The notes under the pieces were generated by a model. That model was not told the origin of the DNA, did not search any database, and saw only the letters and a program-made list of their open reading frames with translations. Position numbers and translations under genes: made by a program. Shown one piece after another: positions 49,744 to 61,550 of a DNA stretch of 64,000 nucleotides (the first letter of the stretch is position 1; every line of letters begins with the position of its first letter). This DNA is from Nymphaea colorata (taxonomy: Eukaryota > Streptophyta > Magnoliopsida > Nymphaeales > Nymphaeaceae), in the NCBI RefSeq assembly GCF_008831285.2, contig NC_045141.1, positions 14,432,106 through 14,496,105 of the forward strand, read 5' to 3'.

Positions 49744-51807
49744 CGACCACAACCATGCAGATCTGAATTAGGACATGAGATTGGAACAAGGTCCGGTATA
49801 CATGTTCATAATCAGGATTACAAATGGATCAGATTCATGACAAGGGTTTGGATCCTTTCTGTCTATTCCAGATCCAACTTATCAGTGCATTTAAAGTATG
49901 AGCTGTTGGTGTGGCATGAAGGAGTCCAGGTGGGCACCCATGTGCACCATGTGCACCAAACATGGCCAGTGGTCCCTGCAGGGATTCGATGAGAGGTTGG
50001 TAGGTAGGAATAAGGCTGAACCCAGCAGGACCACTCGGACCGACACGACCTGTCGATGCTGCTGCACTCACATTTAATACTTGGCCTGCAAGTGCCAGCT
50101 AAAAATTTATTTTTAATCAACTTTTCATGTATTTTTTGTTACAAAAAAATTGTTATTATAAAAATCAAACCTTATATATACATATCAATATTTTTTTTAT
50201 TCCGTTATTTCTACAAATTTTCTCAATCACTTGAACCATTTTTTCTATTCATCTTTTTTTAAAAAACAAAAAAAAATCGAACTTTTAAATTTCTCAAAAG
50301 AAAAAACTCGGGTAAAGACATCAATTTGGACGTGTAAAATGAATTCAACCAATAATACCCAACCATGCATCCCTTTGCATTTTCATCTATCGCGGTCGGA
50401 AGCGTTATTTGACTCTTTCCACATATTAACATTAAACAGTTCATGAATCTGTGTCAATCTTTTCTTTCAAAATATATTGATGTTTTGAAACATGAATCTG
50501 TCATAATCTTTTAAAAAGATTTATGAAACAATTTATAACATATTGTCACTATTCTTGAATACTCTCAACATCCTTTATGAACATAGTGGTGTCAATATCA
50601 CGGCTGGTATGGGCTCACATTTTTCTTAGATAAATCATTTTTAAATGTTTTATACGTTTCAAAAAGTGAAAAATAAAGTCATACATGTTCATATATGTTA
50701 ACCCATATGTCGTATCGGTTAGCAATTTGATAATAAGATGTTTAATTTTTACGTGAATAATTACTCGAGTGAGTGGTAACGCTTTTATTTTTTCGAGATT
50801 TTCAAGTGTTTCAACTTGCATGTAAGACTCATTCCTTTTTATGATACAAAAATGTGATCCCTAGAAGTCGACCAGTTTGAGCTAGGCCGCATCGAATTTT
50901 AAGCTGTAGGCTACTACCCACGTCAGCTCCTGAAATCATGTATTGTGGATTAAGCTGGACCTATGTTAAGACACTTATTGTCCGACCTTATACCTAAGTA
51001 AGTGTCTCCCACACAATCATCAAGAAGTAAAAATCGGTTAGTGCCCCTCAGCCAAAAATTTGTAGCTCTGCGGCTGCGGAGTAGTCGGATCAGGTAAAAA
51101 CTGGACCGCGTTGACCGAGTTAAGCCCACCGCGTTGACCGAGCTTGGGCGTCAGGTTTCGTGTGGCAGCAAGGCTGCGTTCTTCCTGATTCTGGTGATCA
51201 AACAAACAAAAAGTAAATTTATTCAAGGGGGAGAAAGTAGGCCACCTGTCAACCTGAAAAGAGGTGGGGCCCACCTCCCCCCGCCAAAGGATGATAATTA
51301 AGGCCGACGGTTGGGGGGCGTCGCCAACCAACAAGGACTGCGTGGTGCGCGTCGTTTAACAAAAGTACCGAATTACCCCTGCATTTATTCTAATTTATTT
51401 TTTTAATAAATATTTCAACCACAGTTGACCCGGCCATTACGTTAGAGAAAAATTTGGGAAAGAATATTCCTGACAAGTTAAAATATCATGCCCCTTTTTA
51501 TGTTAAAATTAAAAAAATAAGAAAAAGTGATACAACCGGATGCATGGCGATACGTATCCATCCATCTTGAAATCAAGTCTGAGAAATGTATAGAACCCAC
51601 GGCTATGTTGATCTTTCCAGTCGTTAATATATTAAAATGAAAATATTTCGTGGTGAGAACAAATAAAAGGTAGGAAGTTACAGAACCAACGTGCGATATA
51701 TTTACTCAAACTCAAACAGCTATTCAAAGTATAGTGTCATCGAAGTCAGCCCCCCAGATCAATTTGCATCGCCAATTCGAACATAATCAACAGTAAACAT
51801 AACCGAT

Positions 51808-51829
51808 TATATATATATATATATATATA
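51808..51829. repeat. TA microsatellite
   Basis: Perfect AT/TA run of about 22 bp in intergenic DNA. Confidence 0.93.
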
Positions 51830-52259
51830 GAAAGTAGTAGAACAATTTGTTGTGCTGTCCTACTGACCAAGGTTTAAATGCATTAAACTGGACTTTTGTC
51901 CGGACACCGAATTGTTCTTAAATATCAAACCAGAAGCAAGAGCCTTCTAGACGGGGGAGACTTATTTTCCCTGCTAGCCAAAGGGTGTTTGATCCGACTC
52001 CCTCTCTCTTGAGAACCCAAGGACAACCATTACTTGTCGAAAGTAAAGTGGTTTGTGACTGATCTCCTTTTCAGACAGACCGTCAAGTCAAAAACTTGGT
52101 GACAAATTTAAAGAGTCGTCAAGGAGTGGTACTTAACCAAAAATGGATGATCCCACACTGATTAAACGAATGTATTATTCGGGGAACTAAATGATTGATA
52201 TCGCTTCGGTTTAAATACAAATAGAAGAAAGAAAGTACAAAAATGAAGAATATGACAAA

Positions 52260-52279
52260 TATATATATATATATATATA
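52260..52279. repeat. AT microsatellite
   Basis: Perfect AT run of about 20 bp in intergenic DNA. Confidence 0.93.
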
Positions 52280-53142
52280 ATGAATGACACGCGTTTTGGA
52301 CTTCTGGAACAGTGGAATTAATAAAATATGCCAAGTATCATAATGGCAACATCCAGCTGCTCAACCAATGTGCCAGACCCATTAGTAGAATTCCAATTTG
52401 AATTTCGCCTTCTAGTTTTTCTTTTCTTCTTGCTCTCACAAATATTATTACTGCATGGTGTTTTTCTATAAATTCAACCACTATAGAAAAACGCAAGATG
52501 CAAAAAAATTGGAAAAACTAAAAGAGAAAATCATGCAAACAAGATGCGTAAATTAGATTTTTTGTAAGTGATTGAAGACTGATGCTGTTGGATTTTATGG
52601 ACTGGTAAAACCCAATGTCGATTTAAAATTTTCAAATTTGTTTTGTTGTTTTATTTTCATATATTTTCACCTTTTTTTTTTTAACACTTTAAAACGCACA
52701 CAAAGGATACATTTAAACAAGTAAAGAGTTCAATCAATCTTATTTTAGCATTGACTTTCATTCCTTTTGTTTTCTTTTCTTTCTCCCTCTTTTTTTAATC
52801 TATGACCATAATTTCAGCTACCTTATGGTTGGTAGACATTTATTGCAAATCTGACCTTATTGTAAGCGAGGAAAGAATGACTAAATTGTCAAAATTTGAT
52901 GCAAAAAGCAATGTTTGGAAGATTTAAAAGATTTCTCCTTATTATCACTTTGCCTTTTAAAGAGGAGTCTTTCTAATTCAATTCTCAGTCAACTGATGTT
53001 TTTGGATAATTTTGAAGATTAAAAGCCTCTATGGTCGAGAGTTGCGTCGACGTCAAGTGAATGAGAACTTCATGTGCTTCAACTTGGATGAATGTAGGAC
53101 TCACCTCCTCTTCAGTATTTCAAGTATTTCCATACTCAACCA

Positions 53143-53485
53143 TAGGGCTGCACACAAGCTATTCCAGCCTGAGCTTGCCCAGCTCGATCAGTTCAAAAAA
53201 CTTGAGCTCAAGCGAACTCATGTCGAGCTCCTTATAGCAAGCTCGAGCTCGAGTCAACTGCACAAAATCGAACTTGAACTCGACTCGCTTAACCTATTTA
53301 ACTCTTTTAGACTTAATTCGTTTATCGTTAACTCATATAAAGATTAACTCGTTTAACTTGTGTAACTTGTGAAATCGGGTTTGACAATATTATATAGAGT
53401 ATCGGTTTATGAGTAGAGTGAGTATGTACGAGTTAAATCCGTAAAACTAGAACTCGTTAGTGTAGCCTGAGTTGGCACCGCTCCT
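53143..53485. mobile_element. GAGCTC-rich non-autonomous element (family A), upstream of HHP
   Basis: AGGGCTGCACACAAGC at left, internal GCAAGCTCGAGCTCGAGTC and ACTCGTTTAACTTGTG motifs, right end GAGTTGGCACCGCTCC. An A-run of about 22 bases follows at 53548-53569, some 230 bp before the HHP start codon. Confidence 0.45.
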
Positions 53486-53782
53486 TATACAGCCTTACTC
53501 AATTACTCCTTCTAGTTAATAAAATAATGTTTCATAAATATTTCTTAAAAAAAAAAAAAAAAAAAAAAGACCTTCCCGTGCCTTCCGCCTCAACGTCGAA
53601 GGACAGACTCGCCATTTAGCAAAAGATGGCAATAAAAGCGAGATCAGCAGACTCCAGGGAGCAGCAATAACTGTGAGACCCGGCGCATCAGCGTCACCAC
53701 GGTACTCACAGTGCCGGAATCCGACGCCGGAGCTCGAAAAATCCGGTGGTCGACGAGATTGGTGCAGGGGATCGAGGTGTGC

Positions 53783-53800
53783 ATGGACGCTGCGAGATGA
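53783..53800 (+). promoter_or_regulatory. Five-codon upstream ORF overlapping the HHP start
   Basis: An ATG at 53783 opens a frame of five codons (M-D-A-A-R) whose TGA at 53798-53800 overlaps the main start ATG at 53797 as ATGA. If the mRNA begins upstream, this could tune translation by termination and re-initiation. It matters only if 53797 is the real start. Confidence 0.55.
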
Positions 53801-55944
53801 ACGGCCAAGGTTTGTGGAGGAGGAGTCTGGTGAGTGAGAAGATCATGGCGGGCGAGCTCATCTCAGCGGATCACGGGAAGGGTTTCAGCGAGGCGGAGGG
53901 AAAGCAGGTGAAGAAGAAGAAGAAGACAAAGAAGGAGAGGGTGAAGGGGAAGAAGGGGCCGCAGCTGCTGCCCTACGAGGCGCTGCCGGATTATCTGAAG
54001 GACAACGAGTTCATTCTCGACCATTACAGGGCCGACTACTCGCTGAAGCAGGCGTTCCACAGCTTCTTCTGCTGGCACAACGAGACCCTCAACGTTTGGA
54101 CGTGAGGTTTCCTTGCTCGGCTTTAGATGGGCATCCTCTTTTTCTCTTTCAGTCTACTTTTTTTCATGAATTATTTAATTTCAATCTCATTTTCTCTTGA
54201 TTTTTGCTTCGATTTTTCAATCTGTCCTGCTGTTGTGGGGTCTGGAAGATTCTTATTAGAACTTCCCGTTTAAGCTTAATGGGCATGCAGTTACATAGTT
54301 GGTTTCATAAGGGCCGGCCCTCGAAACTGTTTTCTGTTTTTTTTTTCTTTCATGTAAAAATATGTTTTTTCTTTTTTAGATGATCGAGTTCTTGGGATTC
54401 TGATGGTTATTGAGATTCTATATGTTTATATTATGTAGGAACAATATTCTTTCGGTATTTGAGGTGTTGAATCCTACGAGTTAAATTTAATTTGATTAAA
54501 ATAATTTGAAACAAGGAGATGCTTATATAAGTCCATGGCGTGTTTTCTGCAGGCATTTCTTGGGGTTCGTGTTGTTTCTCGCCCTAACCATTGCAAACTC
54601 CACCGAGGTTCCTGAGATTGCAGATATCCTTTGGAATTTTTCCAGGTATTTATAAACATAAATATCAATGTAAATGTAAATGTACAGTGAGATGGATGCC
54701 CTTTCTTACATTCTCTTTGATGATATTGAGATTTAGGCTGCATTTATTGGCAATGTAATTCTAATTTAGAAAAAGGAAAAAACGAAACACAAGTAAAATT
54801 TTGAACATGGGTTTGTTTATTACTTTTTGCGCCTTCAGAAAATGAAATTTGATATAAGTCTTTTGAGAATATCTTTTCTTGCATACCCATGATTTATCTT
54901 CATTTTTTAGCTACCTTAAACATTTCATTAATCCATGCAATTAAGAATAAACTTCCCATGTAATATTGACCAAACCCTAACACACTACGCCTAGCCATGA
55001 TGTAGAAGGTTTTTTCTACTTCACATATTCAACCATCTTAACAAACTTTTACTGCAAGTCATGGCAGACATATGTTGCAAATCTTATGAAAAATGGGTTC
55101 CTCGGCCAGTCCCATTGAAAATATCATGATATTAACGAGAACAACAAGAAAAAATATATGAAAAAACCATGATATCTTGAAAAAAGAGGAAAATATATTT
55201 ACCACATTTTTTTTACGTTATTTGGACATTATTTCTCGCTTTCCCCTATTTTTTTTCATTTTTTCTCTTTCTTGACGTTGATATCATCATGTATTCAAGT
55301 TTGTACTTAAACTGAATTCTTGTTTATCATTTTTATCGTCATTAAAACATTTTTTATGATTTCATCTACTTTTGTTTAGGCTTTCTTATTAGTTTCTGAT
55401 TTATTTTATTTTTTACTTTTATTTTTTATTTTTAATAGTTTTCAAGACCTTCTTTATGGTGAAAATTTTTTTGCTGAAAAACCCGAAAATATATCAAAAA
55501 GTTGGACGGGTCAAACAATAACATATATGTTTGCGGGTGATCCTGCAGGGACAAAGAGATATTGTAGGATTTCCATGCTCTTTTCTAATTCTTCTTGCTG
55601 TAAAACTCCTGGTTGAAACTTCTTTGCCTACAAAAGAAGCTTCCCTGTTGCTTCAGTCCCATTTCAGAGCAAGTCTTAATTTGACTCCTTCTATTTGCAG
55701 GCTTTCAGTCAGGTCAAATAAGTAGAGCCCTTGTGGGGCGGGCAAGAACTTTGTAATTGGCTTTGTTCCCCTACTCATGACAGAGAACTAAAGCTTGGCA
55801 TGCAAATTAAGGAAACAGTGAGGTCATTGGCCATGAACAATAAATTAAGTATTCATTAACTAAAGAAAATATCTGTACTTTAGATCTAGGGATTTTGTGC
55901 ATATTTAATTTCAAGCACCCCATGTGGACCATATCTCATCCCAA

Positions 55945-55996
<52 letters not shown>

Positions 55997-57847
55997 GAAT
56001 CATTGGTCGTATCATGGGTAGAAGTAGGTGAACTACCAAACCACTGACTGGTTGAAGTTTTTGATCATTCAAGTTCTATATTTTTATATAGATGTCAACC
56101 TTTTATTTTCATGTTTTTTTTCCTCTGGATGTGCTTTGGTTTTTTCCTAAATGGGCAGGGTGGGGTTTGGCAAACAAGATGGTTCAAGGTAAGAACAAAG
56201 AAGTATAAATTACAAGCACCAAGGAGTTCCTTAGTGCACGCTTTCTCAGTAAAAGAGAAAGTACCCAACCTAAGCTAGTGCTTGAAGTTGCAGCTTGTTA
56301 ACCATGGCAATATTCTGAAAGTCTGTGCTATTGTCATGGTTTTGCAAGCAAAACTTTCACAGAACATATTTAAATGAAGGTGGTGTATAAAAAAGAGAAG
56401 AGAATGAACATGGCAAGTCATGTGAAAGAATAAAAATATTTACTTAGCGTCACTTAGATATAAGCATGAATATCATGACACCATCAAAACATGTTCTGCA
56501 TTATAATGTCATGGGGCAGTTTAATGTAGTTGGAACACGCATGAAACTTCATTGCCATTTTTCAAAAATCGAGTTAATCCAGGATATTGCACTAGATCTT
56601 GGACATGCATGAGGGAAGAACTCTTAGTATGCGTTATATGCAATTCTCTGACTATTTTGCTATCTTTTCTGTATGGATTTTTTCAGATCATTTTCGCCGG
56701 TGGATATAACCAACGTTTCTTATACCCTAAACAACACCTTGCAGGTAACGATCGATTCCTTGTGTTATCTAAAATATTAAACTGTTGCTTCTTTCTGAAA
56801 TCCCTGAGGAGACTGGGGCAATGGATAGGTTAATAGCAGCCCATATTTGTTGCGGATTCCAAACACATCAAGTTATTGTGCTGTCAAAAGGAGGTGTGCA
56901 AGTTAAGCTATAGTGGAAATGTCACTCGATATCTTGAGAGATAGAGAAAGTGTGACGGCTTTCGCTCTCTTCTTGAGTAGTAGAATAAAATACTCATCAT
57001 CCTTACTTACCAAATTGCATCTGAATCTCTAAAACTTAATTTCTTAGCCTTTTTGAGATTTCCAATAGACATTGAAAATACAATCCCCTGGCTGTTGTTC
57101 ATGTTCTTTAATCAAAATGATGTACTTGAACTTCCTGTCGCCTGTTTGGAATTCCTCTGAATCTGAATGAGTCCATGATCACAGAGCACAATTCGTCTGG
57201 ACTTGGCGAAGGCCACAACCGACCTTCACTCCGAAGGGCTGCCGGTAACCAGGTGGCCACTCTTCGTGTTCCTCGGCGGCTCCATGTTCTGCCTCCTCTC
57301 CAGCAGCCTCTGCCACCTGTTCGGCTGCCACTCCCACCAGCTCAGCCTCTTCCTCTGGCGCTTCGACTACGCCGGCATCGCCATCATGATCGTCGCCTCT
57401 TTCTTCCCACCAATTTACTACATCTTCCAGTGCGAACCACAATGGCAGCTCATCTACCTCGCCGGTATCACGACCTTCGGTGTCTTCACCGTCCTCACTC
57501 TCCTCACTCCGGCGTTCTCCTCGCCAGAGTTCCGGTCGTTCCGGGCCATGCTGTTCGTGGCTATGGGCTTCTCCGGCTTGATCCCGGCAGTCCATGCACT
57601 GGTTGTGAATTGGTCGGAGCCTAGGTGCTTAACGGTACTCGCATATGAGTTGGCCATGGCAGCTCTCTACTCCACCGGCACCTTCTTCTATGTCAGCCGG
57701 ATTCCGGAGAAGTGGCTTCCCGGAAAATTCGACCTCGCCGGACACAGCCATCAGATATTCCATGTATTTGTGGTTGGTGGTGCCCTGGCTCATTATGGTG
57801 CAACTCTTGTCTTTTTAGATTGGCGTGGATCGGTGGGCTGCCAATGA
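53797..57847 (+). CDS. HHP: Heptahelical transmembrane protein (ADIPOR/PAQR family), 4 exons
   Basis: Seven-helix membrane protein of the progestin/adiponectin-receptor family; plant HHPs are linked to hormone and stress signalling. Coding exons: 53797-54101, 54553-54645, 56687-56744, 57185-57847, all GT-AG, 372 aa. Exon 1 gives a Lys-rich cytosolic stretch ([15 protein letters not shown]) and the family motif [20 protein letters not shown], then [14 protein letters not shown] entering helix 1. Exon 4 has [10 protein letters not shown] (His196), FDYAGI (Asp213) and HSHQIFH (His341, His345); these three histidines match the zinc ligands of animal AdipoR. The ATG at 53797 is the first in frame; Met31 is an alternative start. 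Exons 1 and 4 are strongly GC-rich at third positions, unlike SPS or CLC nearby. A decayed partial copy follows at 59951-63690. Confidence 0.92.
55946..55993 (+). repeat. TA microsatellite in HHP intron 2
   Basis: About 48 bp of TA. The flanks (TGTGGACCATATCTCATCCC at left, GGTGAACTAC further right) recur in the pseudogene copy at 61100-61180, where only short TATA remnants occur, so the array expanded here or shrank there. Confidence 0.9.
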
Positions 57848-58422
57848 CAAATCCAGCATGGATCTACCCATTAGAATGCAGCTTGTTTTCTGCAGGAAAC
57901 TAAGTTCCAAGTTGGATGATACAACAAAATGAAGTTCGTTATCATACACATTTTTTAGTGCACCAAAGATTGCAATTGCATATGTGGTGATAATTTATTC
58001 ATGGATGTAAGTGTATAACTTTGAAATGTATTGTTTTGTAACAATTAATAACATTGATGTCTTTGCCATGTGTTGCTCCAAATTAAAGATAATGTTTTCG
58101 TCATGATCCGAGAACTTGTTAAATGCAAGCTTGGTGAGCTCAGTCCGGAAGAACCCCATGTAATAATTTGGGGGATGGTGTATCCATTAGACAACCATGA
58201 GGAAAAGATAATACGGGATATTGTTGTTTGGTTTTAAAATGAAAATATACTCTTGCCATTTTTTCTTTGAAATTTTGTGTTCGAATCTTTGACTCAGAAT
58301 ATTTAAAATTTTGTGAAACAAACTTACAATGTGGATGCTAATTCTCACAACTAATTATTTATCTTTCTCCGACGCAAGAACGAGAGAGACCAGTGAGACC
58401 AACCTCTTCGAAGCAACCTTCA
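57848..58422. other. HHP 3' UTR and PPR upstream region
   Basis: 575 bp between the HHP stop and the PPR start codon. No further gene, tRNA or strong AATAAA seen. It must hold the HHP 3' UTR and the PPR promoter, since both genes are on the plus strand. Confidence 0.6.
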
Positions 58423-59922
58423 ATGGCTCATGCCCTGAAAATTACCAGTTATTTTCCCTCAGGTTCGATTGTCGCTTGTTCAGGACAATGTCTGCGTATG
58501 AGCTCCCTCAGAGAAGTACAGGCAACTCATGGGCGCCTTCTGAAGTCAGGATTCAGGGAGCTTACCGTCCCGTGGAACAACCTGCTGAAGGGATACTCTG
58601 ATTTTGATCGCCCGCAAGAAGCACGCCAGCTGTTTGACGAAATGCCCCAGAAAGACGCATACACTTGGAACATAATCATCATGTCTCTGGCTCGGTTTGG
58701 ATGGATTGAGGACGCCCGCCAATTGTTGGACGAGAATCCCACGAGATGCACCATCTCATGGAACTGCATGATGTCTGCTTGCAATTCCAAGGGACGCCAT
58801 CTCGACGTTCTTAAGTTGTTCATTTCTATGCATCAAGAACGCTACTCGAGGAGCGGATTCAGCTTCGCGACGGTTCTTAACGCCTGTGCTAAGTTACCAG
58901 TCCGAGAGTTCAGTAAGCAAGTTCACGCAGATATCATCCGAACTGGGTTGGCCTGGAACCACATCGTTGGTAGTGCACTTATCAGAGTTTACTCTGCACA
59001 TGACATGCTCGGAGATGCATGCCAAACGTTTCAGGAGATCAAGTACAGAGATAGTGTTTTGTGGACGTCCATCATATCTGCTCATGCCCAGAATGAAGAT
59101 GGTATCGCTGCACTCCATCTGTTCCAAATGATGGAGAAAGAAGGCCACAATCCGAGCCAGCTTACGTTTGCCAGCATCATCGATTCATGTGCTTCGTTAG
59201 CTGCACTGAAGCAGGGAATCCAAACTCATGCACGGGTACTGAAATCAGGCCATGAACAGAATTTGATAATCGCCACCGCCCTCATCAATATGTATTCCAG
59301 ATGTGGTTTTTGGAATGAAGCTTCTCAGATATTTGATTCAGTTCATGAACCAGACGTAATCATGTGGAATGCAGTAATTTGGGGGGCTACCCTCAACGGC
59401 CAGACTGAAACAGCAATTTATCAATTCAAACGGATGAGAAAAACTAATCTGATTCCGAACCACAGTACATTCTCGGCCGTCCTCTTAGCATGCACCTACA
59501 GAGGCTTGCTGGATGATGGTATGCATTTCTATAAGGTCATGAGTAAGGACTATGGTCTGCAACCACAACCAGATCATTGTGCTAGTATAATCTGTCTTTT
59601 TGGACGGCACGGACAGCTTGACGAGGCGGTAAGCCTGATGCAAAGAAGCCCGTTTGAACCGAACTCGGCAATGTGGGGTGCACTTTTGGGTGCTTGCGTT
59701 ATCCATCGCAATCTAGAATGGGGAAAAAAAGCAGCCGAATCTCTATTCCTAATGGAGCCACTGATTTCTACTCCTTACGTCCAGCTGGCTAACATCTATG
59801 CTTCAGCTGGTATGTGGGCAGAGGCAGCTCAAATCAGGAAAGACATGAAAAGCAAGGGAATAAAGAAACTCCAGGGTTGCAGCTGGATTTGTACAAGAAA
59901 TGAGGCCGGCATGAGGGGTTAA
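58423..59922 (+). CDS. PLS-class pentatricopeptide repeat protein, intronless
   Basis: Sequence-specific organellar RNA-binding protein of a large plant family. The frame encodes 499 aa from the first ATG; the open frame extends ten codons upstream without one. Repeats of P, L and S type run through most of the protein, for example WNNLLKGYSDFDRPQEARQL, WNIIIMSLARFGWIEDARQL, ATALINMYSRCGFWNEASQI and WNAVIWGATLNGQTETAIYQ. A C-terminal E-type region begins near WGALLGACVIHRNLEWGKKA and ends at KKLQGCSWI, after which only ten residues follow. Most PLS proteins continue through the rest of the E region, often E+ or DYW; none is present. Two explanations are possible: a natural short E-type protein or truncation at the HHP duplication breakpoint about 30 bp downstream. 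The RNA target and organelle cannot be inferred. Confidence 0.88.
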   Translation: MAHALKITSYFPSGSIVACSGQCLRMSSLREVQATHGRLLKSGFRELTVPWNNLLKGYSDFDRPQEARQLFDEMPQKDAYTWNIIIMSLARFGWIEDARQLLDENPTRCTISWNCMMSACNSKGRHLDVLKLFISMHQERYSRSGFSFATVLNACAKLPVREFSKQVHADIIRTGLAWNHIVGSALIRVYSAHDMLGDACQTFQEIKYRDSVLWTSIISAHAQNEDGIAALHLFQMMEKEGHNPSQLTFASIIDSCASLAALKQGIQTHARVLKSGHEQNLIIATALINMYSRCGFWNEASQIFDSVHEPDVIMWNAVIWGATLNGQTETAIYQFKRMRKTNLIPNHSTFSAVLLACTYRGLLDDGMHFYKVMSKDYGLQPQPDHCASIICLFGRHGQLDEAVSLMQRSPFEPNSAMWGALLGACVIHRNLEWGKKAAESLFLMEPLISTPYVQLANIYASAGMWAEAAQIRKDMKSKGIKKLQGCSWICTRNEAGMRG

Positions 59923-60413
59923 CACCAGGCATGTGTATTTGGTCTTCTACACGCATTTCTTAGGCATGCTGTTGTTTCTCGGCTTAGTGATGGCAAACTC
60001 GATGCAGGATTTCTGAGATTGGAGATAGTCTTTGGAATTTTTCCAGGTATATATACGTTTATGGCCTTTCATATGTTAGATGGAGATGAGTTACTAGTTG
60101 CTTTATGAAAAAGGGAGATTAAATGTTAATTTTATTGAACTTTTTACTAATTATACCTAATCAACAAAATGGAAAAAAGAAAAAAAACTTCGGTTTGGTG
60201 TCGAACGTGATTTATTTACATATCCTGAAATTGAATTTAACATGTCTTTTATAATTATTTCTCAACCATACCTGTGTTCATGTTGATTTTGCCATTAACC
60301 CTGTGAGATTTGGTGCCTCGATCCTTTCAGGTAAGGTGCTCCTGTATGATATCATGACTCGGAACCAGCACCACACACTTTGCCCCCAGCTGGCAACGCG
60401 TAAGAAAGATTTC

Positions 60414-60835
60414 GCTGCTTCATATATTCAACCATTTTAGTATGACATATTTTTGCTACAATATACTATATATGTCTTAGCAAATATAGTCCGAGACACC
60501 TTCCAGTTTAGTTTGATGCAAGATTATCCTTCAAGAATTTCCTATTTGTTGGACCCTGTGACCCAACAGATGCATGTTCACCATGCACTGTCCTAGTTGT
60601 CCATTCGTGTGAAACTCCTGATAGAAATATGTTGCTGCTTCATATGTTGAACCATCTTAACATAACATATTTTGCTACATCACACTGTACATGCCTTTAC
60701 ACATCTAGGCTGGTATATCTTTCATTTTAATTTGCTACAATGTCTCTATTTGTCTTACTAAGCGACCCCACCAATGCATGCATACCATGCTCTGTTCTAG
60801 TTGTCCACTTGTGTGGATCTCCTAGGACCAGCGCT
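60414..60835. repeat. Internal tandem duplication in pseudogene intron 2, period about 220 bp
   Basis: GCTGCTTCATAT starts at 60414 and 60634. Each copy continues to an ACCATGC...TAGTTGTCCA...GTGTG segment (60570-60612 and 60790-60820). Copies are clearly diverged. A single related stretch (ACTTCACATATTCAACCATC) sits in HHP intron 2 near 55020. Confidence 0.75.
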
Positions 60836-61497
60836 CTTACTCCCCTAAAAGAGTTTCCTTATGGCTTCAGTCTTATGTCAAAACAAAGCAACATCTGACA
60901 TTTCACAAATCACACACCTCTATAAGTTTGCAGGCTTTTTCCGACCCATCAGCTAAAGTACACAGAACCCTTATGACCCCAAAAATCAAGCTCTTGGTTC
61001 GTCAGTATATTGATTACCAAGAACTAATGCTTCGGTTCACTAAAGAAAATACTAGACAGTTTGATATAGGGAAGTTTGTGCATATTTGAGTTTAAACACC
61101 CGATGTGGACCATATCTCATCCCAATGCTTTATATCTTTTATATATCCTTGGAGGTATCATCGGTAGAAAAAGCTGGTGAACTACGAGAAGTCATTGGCT
61201 CTGAGTGGTTTGATAACATCACCATAGATCATGTTAATCAGCAGCCCTAACGTCGTTTGCCTTTTTTTTAAGCCTTTTGATGAAATCCAGGTTGTAGTAA
61301 TACAGTGTGTGCACTATAATTCAAAGTAACATGGCTTCTTTAGTTAGTGGCACAAATATCAGCAGATTATGTGATTATGTTCAGCCTTCTGACTGTTGTG
61401 GGTCCTTTCTGTACTGTTTTTTCAGATTGTCATGGACAACAGATATCAACCACGGTTGTCAAACTTACACAACAGCTTGCAGGTAATAGTTGCTTCC

Positions 61498-61550
61498 TGA
61501 TATCAACCAATGTTTCTCATGCTTAAACATCACCTTGCTGGTAATCACTG
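61498..61550 (+). pseudogene. Second decayed copy of HHP exon 3
   Basis: GATATCAACCAATGTTTCTC and then AACATCACCTTGCTGGTAAT align with HHP exon 3 (GATATAACCAACGTTTCTTA, AACAACACCTTGCAGGTAAC). It lies 16 bases after the first pseudo-exon 3, so exon 3 was duplicated in tandem within the pseudogene. Confidence 0.7.

Larger units (their letters stand above)
43850..53540. other. Intergenic, repeat-rich DNA
   Basis: Roughly 9.7 kb between SPS and the heptahelical gene. It contains a complete Tourist-like MITE, SINE-like and dispersed repeats, one family B element, two family A elements and TA microsatellites. The minus-strand frame at 49835-50120 has a varied composition but matches no family I know. 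No tRNA or rRNA gene found. Confidence 0.6.

Noticed and set aside
49835..50120. Minus-strand frame with Gly/Pro-rich varied sequence (IPTYQPLIESLQGPLAMFG)
   Set aside because: No family recognised, no start context or splice partners, and it lies among repeats. Left unannotated as a gene.
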